Assembly (NCBI GenBank): GCA_029263015.1
Contig: JAJCYI010000120.1
Location: 1-64,000, forward strand
Length of the DNA: 64,000 nucleotides
From: Saprospiraceae bacterium
GTDB taxonomy: Bacteria > Bacteroidota > Bacteroidia > Chitinophagales > Saprospiraceae
Direction of reading: 5' to 3'
Shown: piece by piece, positions 63,425 to 64,000 of the stretch
Layout of the letters: the number at the start of each line of letters is the position of its first letter
Position numbering within the stretch: the first letter of the stretch is position 1
The notes under the pieces: model-generated
Told to the model about the DNA's origin: nothing
Databases searched by the model: none
Seen by the model: the letters and a program-made list of their open reading frames with translations, nothing else
Program-made: the position numbers and the translations under genes

Positions 63425-64000
63425 ATGCAAAATCACGAAATAGATTACCAACTCCACGGCGAGGAAATGCAATTCGTCGAAATTGAATTAGATCCTCACG
63501 AAACAGTCATCGCCGAAAGCGGCAGTTTTATGATGATGAACGAGGATATTCAAATGGCCACTATTTTTGGGGATGGAAGCGAGCCAACTGGTGGCGGTTT
63601 TATGGGAAAGTTATTTAGTGCTGGTAAACGCATCTTGACCGGTGAAAGCTTATTTATGACTGCATTCACCAACACAGGTGCAAGGAAAGAGCACGTCAGT
63701 TTTGCTGCGCCTTATTCTGGAAAGATCATCCCGCTTGACCTCCATGCACTGGGTGGTAAGGTAGTGTGCCAGAAAGATGCTTTCCTATGTGCAGCCAAAG
63801 GTGTTTCGGTTGGCATAGAATTGCAGCGAAGGTTGGGAACAGGGATGTTTGGTGGAGAAGGGTTTATCATGCAAAAATTGGAGGGGGATGGAATGGCCTT
63901 CGTCCATGCGGGTGGCATGGTGTTCGAAAGGACCCTTGAGGTTGGTGAAATGATCAAAATAGACACGGGCTGCGTGGTGGCCTACACGGGCCGCATTGAT
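63425..64000 (+). CDS. AIM24 / TIGR00266 family protein (5' part; runs past the window)
   Basis: 192 codons are visible with no stop before the window ends. The N-terminus reads MQNHEIDYQLHGEEMQFVEI, then ESGSFMMMNEDIQMAT, FMGKLFSAGKRILTGESLFMTAFTN, GARKEHVSFAAPYSGKIIPLDL and GTGMFGGEGFIMQKL. These are the signature stretches of the AIM24/TIGR00266 (YnfA-like, tryptophan RNA-binding attenuator fold) family. The function is unknown. The full family length is about 250-270 residues, so roughly 70 codons lie beyond the window. Confidence 0.88.
   Translation, partial: MQNHEIDYQLHGEEMQFVEIELDPHETVIAESGSFMMMNEDIQMATIFGDGSEPTGGGFMGKLFSAGKRILTGESLFMTAFTNTGARKEHVSFAAPYSGKIIPLDLHALGGKVVCQKDAFLCAAKGVSVGIELQRRLGTGMFGGEGFIMQKLEGDGMAFVHAGGMVFERTLEVGEMIKIDTGCVVAYTGRID

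Overview
This 64 kb window is a piece of a Bacteroidota chromosome, most like the Saprospiria (Lewinella/Haliscomenobacter-type) or a related cytophagal lineage. The evidence is that several secreted proteins end in type IX secretion (T9SS) sorting domains (two type A, one type B/CHU_C). There is also a head-GIN (DUF2807) protein, the ftsX-DUF3098-uppP-truB gene order, many lipoproteins, and promoter-like TAnnTTTG boxes. Genes lie on both strands in short operons. I saw no rRNA, tRNA, CRISPR array, prophage or intact transposase. The lineage call is inference; no marker-gene tree could be run.

Layout. 1-1083: non-coding, AT-rich, built from nested inverted repeats. 1084-8630: five-haem cytochrome lipoprotein, a PNGase F-like T9SS cargo with a LamG insert, and a MacB/FtsX-type permease. 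8835-10886 (-): a YfbK-type vWFA protein with a TonB-plug-like segment. 11131-13993: an operon of di-haem oxidoreductase, Rieske lipoprotein and beta-barrel porin. 14237-16501: a PstS-like domain fused to a porin-like barrel. 16613-18913 (-): a permease gene remnant, then DoxX, peroxiredoxin-like and thioredoxin-like genes. 19203-24644: UbiX, an RluA-type pseudouridine synthase, 3-oxoacid CoA-transferase subunits A and B, a 5'-nucleotidase-like lipoprotein and a small membrane protein. 24989-28647: FtsX, DUF3098, UppP, TruB and YigZ. 28834-30323: an OmpA-family protein and an HhH membrane protein. 30411-31170 (-): a DUF3368/UPF0175 toxin-antitoxin pair. 31262-33842 (-): RimM, a lipoprotein and MnmA. 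34087-39959: RlpA, head-GIN protein, M4 metalloprotease and a 58-residue basic protein. 40084-48972: a lipoprotein, PepT, another lipoprotein, RecQ coupled to a glycosyltransferase, a lipocalin-like lipoprotein and a YheT hydrolase. 49224-59194 (-): a 2121-residue T9SS type B surface protein followed by two CotH-kinase paralogues. 59382-64000: a single-domain asparaginase-like protein, a START protein, ThyA, a DUF2911/TPR protein and the start of an AIM24/TIGR00266 protein cut by the window edge.

Most genes are envelope, secretion, redox and housekeeping functions that would be ordinary in this phylum. The unusual part is between the genes: many long, near-perfect palindromes. One family of about 160-170 bp has at least five copies (1-171, 681-840, 24770-24929, 34984-35150, 60734-60899). 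They share an internal core around AGCTATGGCTATGC, but their outer stems differ in sequence while still pairing. A related shorter hairpin (16511-16612) forms one edge of a permease gene fragment. Other intergenic spaces hold 7- or 8-bp tandem repeats, some folding back on themselves. The most unusual protein architectures are the PstS-like/porin fusion, the plug-like segment inside the vWFA protein, and the LamG domain inside a PNGase F-like enzyme.
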